Shown here piece by piece: positions 35,765 to 47,109 of a stretch of 64,000 bases of DNA. Position numbers and translations under genes: made by a program. Each line of letters begins with the position of its first letter. The stretch's first letter is position 1. The stretch is from Combretum micranthum (lineage: Eukaryota > Streptophyta > Magnoliopsida > Myrtales > Combretaceae). The notes beneath the pieces are model-generated. The model was given only the letters and a program-made list of their open reading frames with translations. It made no database searches and was not told the DNA's origin. The stretch is taken from contig JAMXBD010000063.1 in assembly GCA_024138025.1 (NCBI GenBank), positions 1,984,001 through 2,048,000 of the forward strand, in the 5' to 3' direction.

Positions 35765-36156
35765 TATTGCTTGTTTTTGTGTCACTACAATGTAACATAT
35801 ATGTGTGCAATGACAAATGGTTACAACAATATTTTCCCATATGAATAAGTGAGACAGGTAGCAATATGTTGCAAAGACTAAAGATTACGTCTAACAACCT
35901 TACTAAATAGTGTGAGGACTTTATCATACTATTCTTACTTATTTGCTACCACTAATAATTTTGTTGGCCCAATGTAGCGATCCAGCCCAATCTATTACAC
36001 TCTGGCCCTACTTCGAATTCTCTTTTTCTCCCTTAAGTGTCATCGGCACTAAAACATTAAGAACATAAGAGTTTAGTTTAAACTCACAAACTGATGTTGG
36101 AAAACCTAGCTTAATTTTCTCCTTCAAAAATCTTATCATTGCAATTCTTTGTTACA
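35634..36156 (-). repeat. Gypsy 3' LTR, with ATT microsatellite
   Basis: Aligns with 48844-49290 along its length through CTAAAGATTAC, CTAACAACCTT, TTTGCTACCACTAATAATT, ATTACACTCTGGCCCT and ACTCACAAACTGATGT. It is longer by a pure ATT run at about 35711-35763 and neighbouring sequence absent from the other LTR. The first bases are TA in place of the expected TG of the other copy. Confidence 0.82.
35711..35763 (+). repeat. (ATT)n microsatellite, about 17 units
   Basis: An uninterrupted trinucleotide run inside the gypsy 3' LTR. At the same place the 5' LTR has only a short T/A-rich stretch near 48922. Confidence 0.9.
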
Positions 36157-36774
36157 TGCTTTTGGTCAATGATGGATTCGGGCTCCCATACATCTAAATC
36201 TTAAAGGGTTAGTAGATCTGTGGCATGCTAATGGCTCCTAAGAATAAACTATTTAAGTTATGAAACATGGAATGGATGGTCGAGTCTGAAGGCAGATTTA
36301 ACCGACAAGCTACCTCTTTGACTTCATCAATGATGGTCCGTAATATTTGGCATTAAGTTTGTGTATTTGGTGTTTCTCAAGACTATGTTGTCGATAGGGT
36401 TGTACCTTAACCAATAACCAATCACCTACGGTAAAAACCCTCTCACTCCTATTCTTACTAGCCAACTGTTTTATCTTCTCTTGAGCTCGCTTAAGATAAT
36501 ATCATAGCGTTCTGAGAGCCTATTCCCTATATATCAAAATACAATCTACCATCTTATTTCTAAAGTTTCCTGATATGTAGGGTAGACTTAAGGGGGGTGA
36601 TAGAGTACTTCAACAGGGGTAGTTCTAGCTCTTAAGTAGAAATTTGTATTATACCACCAGTTTGATAGGGCTAAAAATTCACTCCAACTTTTAGGGGTTT
36701 CACTAGATACACACCTTAAATAGTTTTTCCAAGCAATTATTCACAACCTTTGTTTGTCCAACGGTTTGGAGATA

Positions 36775-37560
36775 CTACGCGAAGGACATCCTTAGTTCCA
36801 CTCCTTGCAATTTTAGGAACTCATTCCAAAAGCGACTAATGAATATTGACTTATGGTCACTGACAATTAAATTGGGCATACCATGTAACTTAAAGACATT
36901 TTCCATAAACAGTTTAGCTAAGAGTGGAGCAAAAGAAGGATGAGTCGAACTAATAAATCGTGCATAGTTGCTAAGTCGGTCTACTATCACCATTATCTCA
37001 TCCTTGCCATGTGATTTTGGTAATCCTTCTATGAAATCCATTGAAATATCTATCTAACATCTTTATAGTATTGGACCGATTGTGCCACATTCTCATATTT
37101 ATCTCTTTGAAAAATTACACATTCCCTAACATACTATCTCACTTCCTTCTCCATGCCTGACTAATAAAAAATGGAATGTTACCTCTTCAAGGTAGCTTGG
37201 GAACCAGAATGCCCACCCATTACTCAATCGTGACAAATGCTATTAATTTCAGCTTGAGCTTAGAATTAGGTCCTACAACCATTCTTCCCTTGTTTCACAA
37301 TAGTCCACTCTCCATGGTGAAATTCTTGATCCGATCCCCTTCCTCCAGTTTCTTGCTTATTAGTGCATAGGGCACATAAGAATTAACATTGGCCTTGATC
37401 TCGTCCAATAATTATGTGGACAAATTGATAGAATGAATCATAGTCTTCAAATCTGCATGAAAAAGAGCATCAGCAACTTTATTGGTTTGGCTACTTTCAT
37501 ATTAGATTTCATAATCCAAGCAAGCAATTTGGTCAGCCATTTTGGCTAACTATTTTCTTA
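36775..37560 (-). pseudogene. Gypsy RNase H/integrase fragment
   Basis: Minus strand. DYEI and KVADALFHADLK (about 37530-37440) match the RNase H-integrase linker. KYENVAQS (near 37110) and MDFIEGLPKSHGKDEIMVIV (from 37041) are the integrase zinc-finger exit and core, and ISRFWNEFLKLQGVELRMS follows. The usual catalytic SD(R)G reads SDHKS. Several frame changes and stops lie upstream of 37041; 36775-37041 is open over 88 codons. Confidence 0.85.
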
Positions 37561-37991
37561 AACAGATCTTTGCCTCTGATCTATTCTTTGAGATAGCCCG
37601 CAGCTTACCTTTTGTTTTTTTTTATTGGATTTCAAATCAATAAGATACGTAGTAACTTGCATAATGATTGTTAGGATAGACATCCTAAACAAATTAAAAG
37701 TTAAACTCGGCCTGATAATGGAGTGTTGCTCGGGCATGTGTTCGTTTAATCTAGTCCAGGGAGCAACAATGTAATGCCCCAAAGGATACCTTAAACATGA
37801 CAATCCGTCATAAACAACATTAAAATTTAAGAATGATTACCTTAATCATTCGGAAGCTTTTATATCGTTACAAGACATATGTTCACAACAAGGGACGCCG
37901 GTGGATTTATGCAGTTTAAGGTGATAAGAAAAGAACATACAATAATTTACTAAAATAAATACATAAAAGTACTCAAAATCTTACATATCTA

Positions 37992-38219
37992 GGGTCTGTT
38001 TGGATGATCTGTTTTTCATCTATATTTGTATCTTTTTCAAAATGATATGTATAAATATATCTAATTTGCATATATTTTATCTATATTTAATTTATTTGAT
38101 CTTTTAATAAGAACCACCAACTTTTTTTTATTTATATCTATTTCTTGATAAATAATTTGTTAGACAAAAGTTTTAAAAAAATGTCTGTATCTGCCGGAAA
38201 AAGCCAAACAAACAGACCC
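37992..38219 (+). mobile_element. MITE with 13-bp TIRs and CTA target duplication
   Basis: Starts GGGTCTGTTTGG and ends CCAAACAAACAGACCC. CTA flanks it at 37989-37991 and 38220-38222. A 3-bp duplication and GGGTCTGTTTGG ends suggest the PIF/Harbinger (Tourist) group. It is a second copy of the family at 11607-11829. Confidence 0.8.
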
Positions 38220-39339
38220 CTAAGGGGCACTCCCTTGTGAAAACACAAATTGTCTTACAATATCAAAAAGTCTCCAATTACATAAAAAAAAAAAAAAAAC
38301 ATAGAGATTTTCTAAGGAAATCTATTCTAACAATCTTTAAATAAATTTCCTACAAAAGCTTCAAATTTCCCATTCTTGCTTACCTTAGCTTGCGAATCTC
38401 TAGGAGTGACCCAAAAAGTAGTCATACATCAAAAGTCTATTTAGGGGTAAGTGACAACATGCTTAGTGAGAAATCCTTGCAATACCATATCCATAACAAG
38501 CAAGTTGGTTATTCAATCATATGCAATGCATCAACCATATGTTTTACACACACATATGTACAACCTATTAGAAATTGTTCGCATGATGGATTTTACGCCC
38601 TCTATATCAGGGGTTAGGAATGCTTTGAAAATATTAGGGTCCTTCCAACCATCACAGTCTATTGGGTCTCGATCGACCACCACTACTTAATCCCACTGGT
38701 TCCTTATCCAAAGCAATCCAATTATTTATTAACTTATATCAAATTTCATATTAAAGCATTCATTTCATGTTTTTATTTGATTGGACATGAAAATAAGAAC
38801 CCGCCATGGCTGCAAACATTGCCTCGCTAAAATATGGATAGTTCTTCATTGTCTGTCACATTATCTTTAACTAAACCTAGCTTTGCTCTAACATAGCTTA
38901 GAAATTACGTACTTCTTATTATTTATAGTTTAATCTAACATATTAATCTAAATTAATTCTAGTTAAGTCTATATTAAATTAATCTTAGCCAGGTTGATTA
39001 TACTTAATCAATCTCATTCATTTTAACTTATTATAGTTTATTAAGTCGAGTTGAACTTAAGTTTATTAACTAAATTCATTTTATACTCAAAACTATATTA
39101 ACTCAAAATTAATTACCAAACCTATCAATTCACGTAACTCATTCTTAATTGTATAAATTAACTAATATATTACATTACTATTATTTATCTATTTCATTTT
39201 ATTTTTATTTTATTTAGATTTTTATAAAGAACATGGTCAGGTGCACGGTCGTGCTTTTCCCTGTGTTCCTTATACATGAGAAACACACTCAAAACAATTC
39301 ATAATATTCTCTTCGTGTTTCAATCGTAAATTTGACTCA

Positions 39340-39810
39340 GAGAGAAACACGATGTAATAGAGTACACCATGTTTTAGTCATGCTTCTCTTTAAGTTAAAA
39401 ATAAAAGATAAACACAATGCGAAGAAGAAGTTGTGTTTCGTTTTAGCGAGAAGCAGGGCAAGATAAATCTAGCCATGTTCAAGTTGTGCTTCTCCTTAAG
39501 TTATAAAAAACGATGAAATATATTGGGTTGTGTTTGCCCGTGCTTCATTTGTCACATTGAACACACTAACATTATAGAGAAACATAGTCAAATAAGATAA
39601 GCCGTGTTCTGGCCATGTATCTTCTTAACATATAAAACACGCATGAAACAAAGAAAAACACAGGGAGATAGGGGACGTCGTGTTCTCGCCATGTTGTTCT
39701 AGAAATTGTATGCATAAAAAAAATTACAGAGAAGCACGGTTGGATAGGTTGAGCCACGTTCTAGCCATGTTTCTTCTTTGATGTATAAAAATGAAGAGCA
39801 CAACTGAATT
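39340..39810. repeat. Diverged tandem array, about 5 units of roughly 80-120 bp
   Basis: Each unit carries an AGAGAAGCACGG/AGAGAAACA-type start, a (C/G)C(C/A)(A/T)(T/C)GTTCTAGCCATGTT-type centre and a TTCTTAA.ATATAAAA end (near 39345, 39450, 39575, 39665, 39735). The corresponding place in copy 2 holds a different, shorter motif array. Confidence 0.6.
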
Positions 39811-40999
39811 TTGGCTCCTTGTGTTTTCTCTATGTTCTTTGCTCTATTTTACATTTCGAAAACTCAACATATTTTACTACTTGTTTTAGATCATTTTTTT
39901 AACTTCTTATATACAACATACAAACCTAGAATTATTATTCGTAACATCTATATTCATGTTTTTACTTTATATTTCATCCCAATCTCAACTCTAAGATACA
40001 TTATCTCATTTTGGTTTTAATATATAACTTCATACATTACAAGCTTATAAGTTTTATCTTAAATCCTACTTATATTTAGTGTTATTCGTCATTTATATCT
40101 AGAAATAACATATAAAATAAAGTAAAACAATTATACTTATCTTTTTAGCAACTATATACAAGATGATCTTCTTTTCTTATTGTTGAAGCTACTTCTAACA
40201 TGATTTACACTTCTTATCTTCTTTTCTAACCTTGATTTCTCTTCTAGTCTTCTTGAAAATGATATAAAAGGAAATGAATTGAACAAAAAGGAAGAGAAAA
40301 TGAAGAAGAAGGAGAAGAAGGGAAGGGAAAGAAAAAAGTAAAGGGAAAGAAATAGAAAAGGAAAGGTAAAAGCAGATTTTAAAGATATTTTAATATAACG
40401 GTATTAAGTTTAAGCTTCTCTGATAATTAAATTAAATATCAAAACTAATTCGACAATAATTTGAGAATCTATATAATAAAAATTATTAACTCGTACTATA
40501 AATCTAGTTTATAAATTTTATTTGTAGAAAATTGACTTTTAGTTTGAGTTTTGGTATAAGAACTAATATTTTTAGAAAGATAATTGATTTTAAAATTTAT
40601 AACGATAAAGAAAATGAAAGTTTAATCAAAATTCAAAGCTTTAGGAGTTTATAAAACATTTAGATTATGTATTTATGGTTTAGGGAATGAAAATCCAAAG
40701 AAATGGGGTTCTAATTGAAAAATTAGAAAAGATTATAAAATACAGTTTATCAAAATAGATAGATGAAACAATGTAAACAAATTTTAAAAGGAATATTTGA
40801 AATCTCAATTTTAACTTAACCTATTTACTAATTTTATTATGTCAAGTTATCTAATCATACTTCATTGTTTGTTTTACTTAAACTATTTAAACCATTTAAT
40901 TCCAATTTCTAACTTAGGTAAAAGTTTATGATATTTCACCTATCTTCCATATCTACCCGTTACCCAATCACCATCCAACACTGAATATCACAAGTTAAG

Positions 41000-41615
41000 T
41001 TGTTGCTGGTAATGCTGGCAACCAATCTGGTTTATTCTTTTTCCTTCTATGATAGTTAGTGTATCCACCACTCATTTAAGCTTACAATACCTAGTATTAT
41101 AATCAAACTCCATGGTAAGTTCACAAAAATTCCACACGATATCTCAAAGTCGTCTCAGCCAAGGAATTACGAGCACAACATCCTCTCCTTCAAGGGATAG
41201 TACATGAAACTTTATTTCAAAGGTGTTACCCTGTATGTTCAAGCTTAAGTTGGGTACATAACCTTTGGTAAATATAGGTTTTCCATTAGCCAACATCACC
41301 TTAACTGTCTTTGTATTATCTACCACGCAACCTAAATTCTTAGTAATTCTTTCATCCAAGAACTAAGGGAACTACCCGAGTTAACAAACACATCCAACTT
41401 ACATTTTTTATAATAAGCTTTAAATATGATCATGTCAAGTTCTTGTGCTTTATTAATAGCATATAGTGTCAACTTGGACATCTCATCTTCTATTGCTGGT
41501 TCTTCATCCACTTCACTTCCTTCATTGTCATTACTAGTATCTTCCTCTACAGTTAGCATCTTAAAGGGTCTATTCTTACCATGGTGATCAGGACCAAAAG
41601 TGTAACGAATGCCAC
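41000..41615 (-). pseudogene. Gypsy gag end and retroviral-type protease fragment
   Basis: Minus strand from about 41615: FGPDHHG (zinc-knuckle region), MLTVEED with an acidic linker, LTLYAINKAQELD, then a protease-like VFVNSGSS in place of the usual DSG(A/S)T. After a frame break come VMLANGKPIFTKGYVPNLSL and VLVIPWLRRL. After a stop, remnants of the next conserved segment continue to about 41000. The active-site Asp is changed to Asn, so it is inactive as well as fragmented. Confidence 0.8.
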
Positions 41616-41936
41616 TACCACCAATAGGGGCCCAGCCGCACTAACTACTAGTTAGTAGGACGAGCTGCTCACTAGGTATTGTTACCCTCACGCAGTCTTT
41701 CACCTCTCCTCCCCCTTCCCCCCTTCTGCAGAGTTCAAGGATCGAAACCAACTTAATTGGTGAGAAGCGTTGCCTTTGGGGCAAAAAAAAAGCCTCAGGT
41801 CCTAGGTTCGATCCTTGCAAGCTACGGCTAGAGGTGAGGGACTGCATGAGGGTAACAATACCTGATGAGCAGCTCGTCCTATCAGCGGTTAATCAGTGCG
41901 GTTGGGCCCCTATGAGTAGTAATAGCGGTTGTTACA
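41611..41936. mobile_element. Inverted pair of tRNA-derived SINE-like repeats
   Basis: Two related arms of more than 100 bp face each other head to head. The plus-strand arm (about 41745-41936) has a box A-like TTAATTGGTGAG, a box B CTAGGTTCGATCC near 41801, then AGAGGTGAGGGACTGCATGA and GGTAACAATACCTGATGAGC. The minus-strand arm (about 41757-41611) has GGTTTCGATCC and the same body. RNA polymerase III box B plus a shared body fits a plant SINE. It lies within the broken gypsy gag. Confidence 0.6.
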
Positions 41937-42189
41937 AAAAGCCTCATCACATTAAAAGCAATGTCGCTTCCTACGTTTCTATAAGGATCCGATGTGTCCT
42001 ACATCAAAATTCAAACATGCCAAATCCCCTAACCTCGTAAGTATTATATGCTGATAAGGTCATAATTCATACACTTTTCCTTTGATTATTCATGTATATA
42101 TGTTATAGATTTTGTAGAAATCACATAGGAATAGGTACTTATTTGTGCTAAATTGTCAATTCATATGATAGAAGATTAATTCAATCAAA

Positions 42190-43760
42190 CATATGCAAAA
42201 TGGAGAAAATTCACTTGTTTTGAATGCAAAAATCAATGTGCACCGGCTGGAAAGGAAGCAACACCGCCGGTGTAGGGGTGGTGCACCTATGGTGCAGAAT
42301 GCAAAACATAAAAGCCGCCAAAAGCACAACCATAGTACATGAAAATAAAAGTCGGCCTCTACAATTGAGAAGTACGCCGACTAGATCCAGATCTACGTTG
42401 CCGGCGTACCAATGGCCTTTATCGTAAAGACAATATAAAATTTGAACGTTGGGTGGACGCTGTCCTTCACACTGCCGATGTAACATCTTAAGTTGCCTCA
42501 ACGCCGCCAGCGTAGAAGTCTAGAAGTGTCGATGTCTTCAGAGGAGTTATTTTACAAAAAGAAAGCAAAATGGGTCAAATTGAATAGTAACCTCCTATTT
42601 ATTAAAGAAACGTCTATTAGGCATTAAAGGAGTGTTACTTTGGAAAGCCAAAAGACCCGTAACTCCCGTAACTTCCCACTTTTCATTCCACACTCATGAA
42701 AGTCATTATAAAATGAAGATAGAGGGAAGAATCAAAGGAAAGATCTAGAAAAACAGAGAAAAAATCCAAAAAAAAAAAAAAAGAAGGGATGAATCCAAGG
42801 AAGAAGAAAATCCTTTATGGTAATTTAGGTAGGTAGAGAGTAGTGTAGATCTTATATTGATATCATTGGAAGACTTTGACTTCAAAGACCCATTGTTGAA
42901 ACTGATCTCAAGAAACCCATATCATATCTATAGGCAATAGATCCAGTGATATTTGATTATCTGATTTTTTTTCTATTGCTTTACTGATTTTCTATATGAA
43001 TTCTGCAATTGTTTCTTTGCTTTGCAATTGATTATTGTCTTTGATGTCTGATTTATATGTCTTTTGTGGGAAATTTAATGAAACCCTAGTTTATTTGATA
43101 TGATAATTGTAAGTGTTATAGGATTATGAGATTTGTGGAAATTTTATATTGTTATTCTTGTTTATAAATCTTAATTGGTTTATATGAGCTATGAGAAATT
43201 AGGGTTTTGATTGGAATTCTTATATTAGGTTAATTTATCAATTGCGGAAGCGGTGAATTTTAACCTAATTTAGAGATTACCTGATTGTGATTCATGCAAT
43301 GTTTTATAACATTAGTCAATCATATAATCGAAAGATTCATGATTGTGATTTCGATTCCATTGTCAATTTGCGCAGCGAGAGCTGGTGGATTGATTTATTT
43401 TTTTTAAGGTTTTTAAATCTTTTTGATAATCTCGTATAAATTTCCACAAAGCTAATAATCGTTATAGCATGACAACAATTTGATTGATAGATTTTTTGTG
43501 GATTTTGTATTTCCTTCTGACCATTGATATATCCTTTGAAAACACTCTCTCCATCATAATTAGTTTAGAATTAATTTAGTCTAACTTAAATTAAGGTAAA
43601 TCATTGGCCCGAATATCAGTAGAATCTAATACCGATAGTGGTAGTTAAGTAATCCTCGTGGGAACGATACTCAACTCCTATCTATATTACTTGATTCAAT
43701 CTAGTATACTTGATGGTAGTATTTGCTCTTTATTATATATATATATATATATTAACAGAT
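42190..43760 (+). mobile_element. 1.5-kb non-coding retroelement-like insertion
   Basis: No coding domain. The proximal part repeats GCCGGCGTAC/CGCCAGCGTAG-like motifs (42240-42530). A TATA-like TTATAAAATG near 42705 is followed by a purine-rich leader. Near its distal end is AATCCTCGTGGGAACGATAC (43653). The same arrangement in opposite orientation occurs at 25405-27060. Class and exact ends are uncertain. Confidence 0.4.
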
Positions 43761-45580
43761 CACACGCATAGACTTCCTTAGAGGATTTTTTTATGTCAAA
43801 CATTGCTAGCTGGTTTTGAATTCTTAAATCATTTAATTAGATTCTGGAGGTAACTGGATCTGTAACAGGAAAACTAACTCTATAAAAATATATCTAGCTT
43901 CCACTCATACAAGAGTATATCAACTTTTATTAAACCAAAACCATACCATACCATCAGGTATATCATATACCATTTATGATGGTACAAAAAAGTTTTCAAA
44001 ACTTATTACAAAACATGGGCTCTGTGACTAGTCTCATTTTAGAAAATACAATTTCAAAATATAAATCTAGCTCTTATTACAAAACAAACAAAATAAAATC
44101 CACGATGCTGACTCACTTCAATCTTCAACAAATTCTCCTCGAGTCGTCCCATACACTTGAACCAAACATCATAAAAATACCATCATCATCCACATCATCT
44201 TCATCGAATCATCAACATCATCATTATCATCATCAACATAATTACCAACCAATACTTGGGAAGAAAGAATAATGAGTTGAAACCCAGTACAAAGCAACAT
44301 AAACACGCGTGAGATGACACACAAACTTAAACTAGTGCAATGCAGCAATAATAGGTTACTAACTTTAAATTAAAGTAAACAAATCAATAATAGAGCACTC
44401 ACACTTCGGAACAACAATTACTCAAGGGGTTGATATAAGCAGCTTAGATACTTATATCTCTGATATCTAATAGAGAAAGAGAAAATAGCTTCATCTAAAG
44501 TTCACAACCATTACATAGTTTTACTTATTTCAATCCATAGCATTGTTTAGTTCAACTGGTCTCATAAACGTGAACTAAACCATGTTACTTCACCCTCAAG
44601 CCTAAGTAAATGTTACGCCGATACTATTTACCCTATCTATTACCTACCGAGTTACTTATGAATTTTCATTACATCATGACATATCATTGCATCATGGTAG
44701 GAGGTAGCGTAAGCGCCTGACTATCGTGCCCGGCTCCAAACAAGGTTGTATGTCCCTAGACTAGATTCAATGACACAAACACAAGCATCACTTAGGCTGT
44801 CTTTAAGTTTTATTTCATTTAAGAATGTTTATCCTAACATAACGAACAAGCACACACTATGTACCTTATACATTTGAAATCCAAATAGAGATAGGGGTAG
44901 GTCGGAGGCCATCTTAGAGGATAAATCAAAGGCAACATTTGTTTGAGAAAATTAAACCATATAAGCGATTAATTTAATTATACATGTATATTAAACTTAT
45001 TTAAAAAAACATATTTGACAAAACACTACGTAGGAATCCCACTATAGTTGCAAAAATTATCATGCCAAGATACAAAAAGTATTCATTGTCTGTTAAATTA
45101 TTTCTTTTCTATTTGTTTATAGTGATTTATTATAAAAACATTATCACATCATTCATTTTCAAAACACTCATATTTGTCAACAAATAAAATTTAAAACAAC
45201 ATATTCCCTACACTATTTATGGTTCAAGCCTACACATTAAGCTAAGCTAATTATAAATTATTAAGCTTATATTAACTTAATCATTACTAAGTTGATTAGA
45301 TTAACCAATCTATCCATTTTCACCCATTAAGTCACGTTAATCCTAGGTTTACTAATTAAGTTCCTTTTGTATTTAAGATTCATATTTAAACTTAAGTTTG
45401 TTAGCTAGTTCACTTCATATTAAAAATCTATATAGTAAACCTAGATTAGTTATCAAACATATTTATACTTTAACTTCTTTGTCTAATTTAATTAATTATG
45501 AATCTATAAGTTCTTTTAACTCATTTTTAATTATATAAATTAACTATCATAACATTTTAATTATCACTCATCTATTTCAT

Positions 45581-45583
<3 letters not shown>

Positions 45584-45641
<58 letters not shown>
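45584..45641 (+). repeat. (CT)n microsatellite, about 29 units
   Basis: Pure dinucleotide run in 3.2-kb copy 2. The matching place in copy 1 (near 39200) has T-rich sequence but no such run. Confidence 0.92.
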
Positions 45642-45647
<6 letters not shown>

Positions 45648-45649
45648 AC

Positions 45650-45885
45650 AATCAGCACCAAGGGACAAATCATGCCGGTGATGCGATCCGTGATCTAGAT
45701 CACTAGCCTCATCACGCCCATCATGCAGGATCACGCCTTTGATTACGATTGTGGATATCATGCCTGTTATCACCCTTTGCATTTTGATCATAGCATATCA
45801 CGGTCCCTGTGATACCCATGATCACTCTTGATTTTTCTTTCCGTCTATATCACGAGCCATATCACACCTGTGATGCATAGAGAGA
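45650..45885. repeat. Array of ATCACG/CGTGAT palindromic motifs
   Basis: Short degenerate units such as ATCACGCCCATCATG, ATCACGCCTTTGAT, ATCACGGTCCCTGTGAT and ATCACACCTGTGATG recur about every 20-50 bp, many of them near-palindromes. Confidence 0.6.
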
Positions 45886-47109
45886 TCGAGTTACCTTTTT
45901 CCTTTGTCTTTTGCTCTAATTTCAACTACTTTTTTTCCAATATACATAAAAAAAAACATCTTATTATTAGTATACCCAAGCATAATCTTAACTTATAAAC
46001 ACTTCTATATATATATCTATATCTATATCATATTTCCTTAAATCATTCCATCAAATACTTAATCTACACATGCATATACATATCAATGTTTTAGCATATA
46101 TGTTAATATATTACTAACTTATCAATTCCATCATAAAATCTACATCTATCTAGCTCCAATTCAACATTTTCATGCATAAACAACAATCAAAACAAGAAAA
46201 TAAACAAACTTACATGTTTAGCAAACTAAATCTTCATCACTACTACTACTACTACTACTACTTTGGTTGATGTGGCTTCTTTTAGTTCAATTCTCTGTTT
46301 CAATTTTATATTGCATAATCAATTCTTCCTATGATATTGTTTAATTTGAGATTTAAGATTGGTTCTGAGAAATAAAAGAAGAAGAGAAGCAGATTGAGAA
46401 GAAACGTATGAGAAGGAGAGAAAAATGGAAGGGAGAAAAGAAAGGAAAGGGTACGAGAAAAGACGTAAGAAAGAAAAAGGGAAAGAATAAACATAAATAG
46501 GGTAAATAAAAGATATTTAGGAATAAAGGTTTTAGAATTAAATCTTTTTAATAATTATTTTTAGTTTCAAAATTATTTAGAAAATAATTTAAGAATCTAT
46601 TTAATGGAATTTAATGGTTTGAATCAAATATCTAACTTGGGAGCTTAATTTACGAAAATCCAATGTTTAATTTGGGTGCGGGCTTAAGAACTAATATTTT
46701 TAAACAGACAATTGAACTCAAAATTTGTGGGAATCAAGGACATGGAATTTGGACTAAGATTAAAAGGTCAAACATTTAAATAACTTGTTTAAGGTTTAGG
46801 GGATTGAAATTTAAGAATAAGGGGTTTAATTAAATGACTGGGAAAAATTGAATAATTTGATTTATCGAAAAAAGGTCATTAAGGCAAATAGATTATTTAA
46901 AAGAATAATTAAAATATCAAGTTTCAATTTGAATTTATTTACCAATTTATATAAATTTATCTAATCATATTCTTTAAATTTCTTTACTTAATTAAACTAT
47001 ATAAATCAAATTTTAAGTAATTTCAAATTCAAGTTTGAAATTAACTACCTATTATACTATTCAATTAAACCATTTCTATGTTAACTAGGTAGGGGTTGAG
47101 GATATTTCA

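Larger units (their letters stand above)
37770..40938 (-). repeat. 3.2-kb repeat, copy 1 (LTR-like)
   Basis: Non-coding and AT-rich. Starts TGTAATGCCCC on the plus strand and ends GATATTTCA, so on the minus strand it would run TGAAATATC...GGGGCATTACA, a TG...CA form. It aligns in patches with 43861-47109 in the same orientation. It replaces the region where the gypsy RT should be. It contains a MITE (37992-38219) and a diverged tandem array (39340-39810). It could be a solo LTR of another gypsy family. Confidence 0.6.
43861..47109 (-). repeat. 3.2-kb repeat, copy 2 (LTR-like)
   Basis: Diverged direct copy of 37770-40938. Shared stretches include TCATTGTCTGTTA/CA near 45079, TTATATAAATTAACTA near 45530, AAGAACTAATATTTTTA near 46687 and ATCTAATCATA near 46958. 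The shared end GATATTTCA at 47101-47109 abuts gypsy gag sequence, so this copy sits inside gag. It holds (TC)29 at 45584-45641 and an (ACT)n run at 46238-46262. Confidence 0.6.

Noticed and set aside
35584..35844. Frame with a long Tyr run
   Set aside because: It is a translation of the (ATT)n microsatellite in the gypsy LTR.
39340..39810. CRISPR-like array
   Set aside because: Units are diverged, with no constant repeat/unique spacer pattern, and the genome is eukaryotic.
41780..41830. Functional tRNA gene around the GGTTCGATCC box
   Set aside because: Only box B and a weak box A are present; no cloverleaf stems can be formed.
45564..45791. Frame rich in Arg-Glu repeats
   Set aside because: It is a translation of the (CT)n microsatellite.
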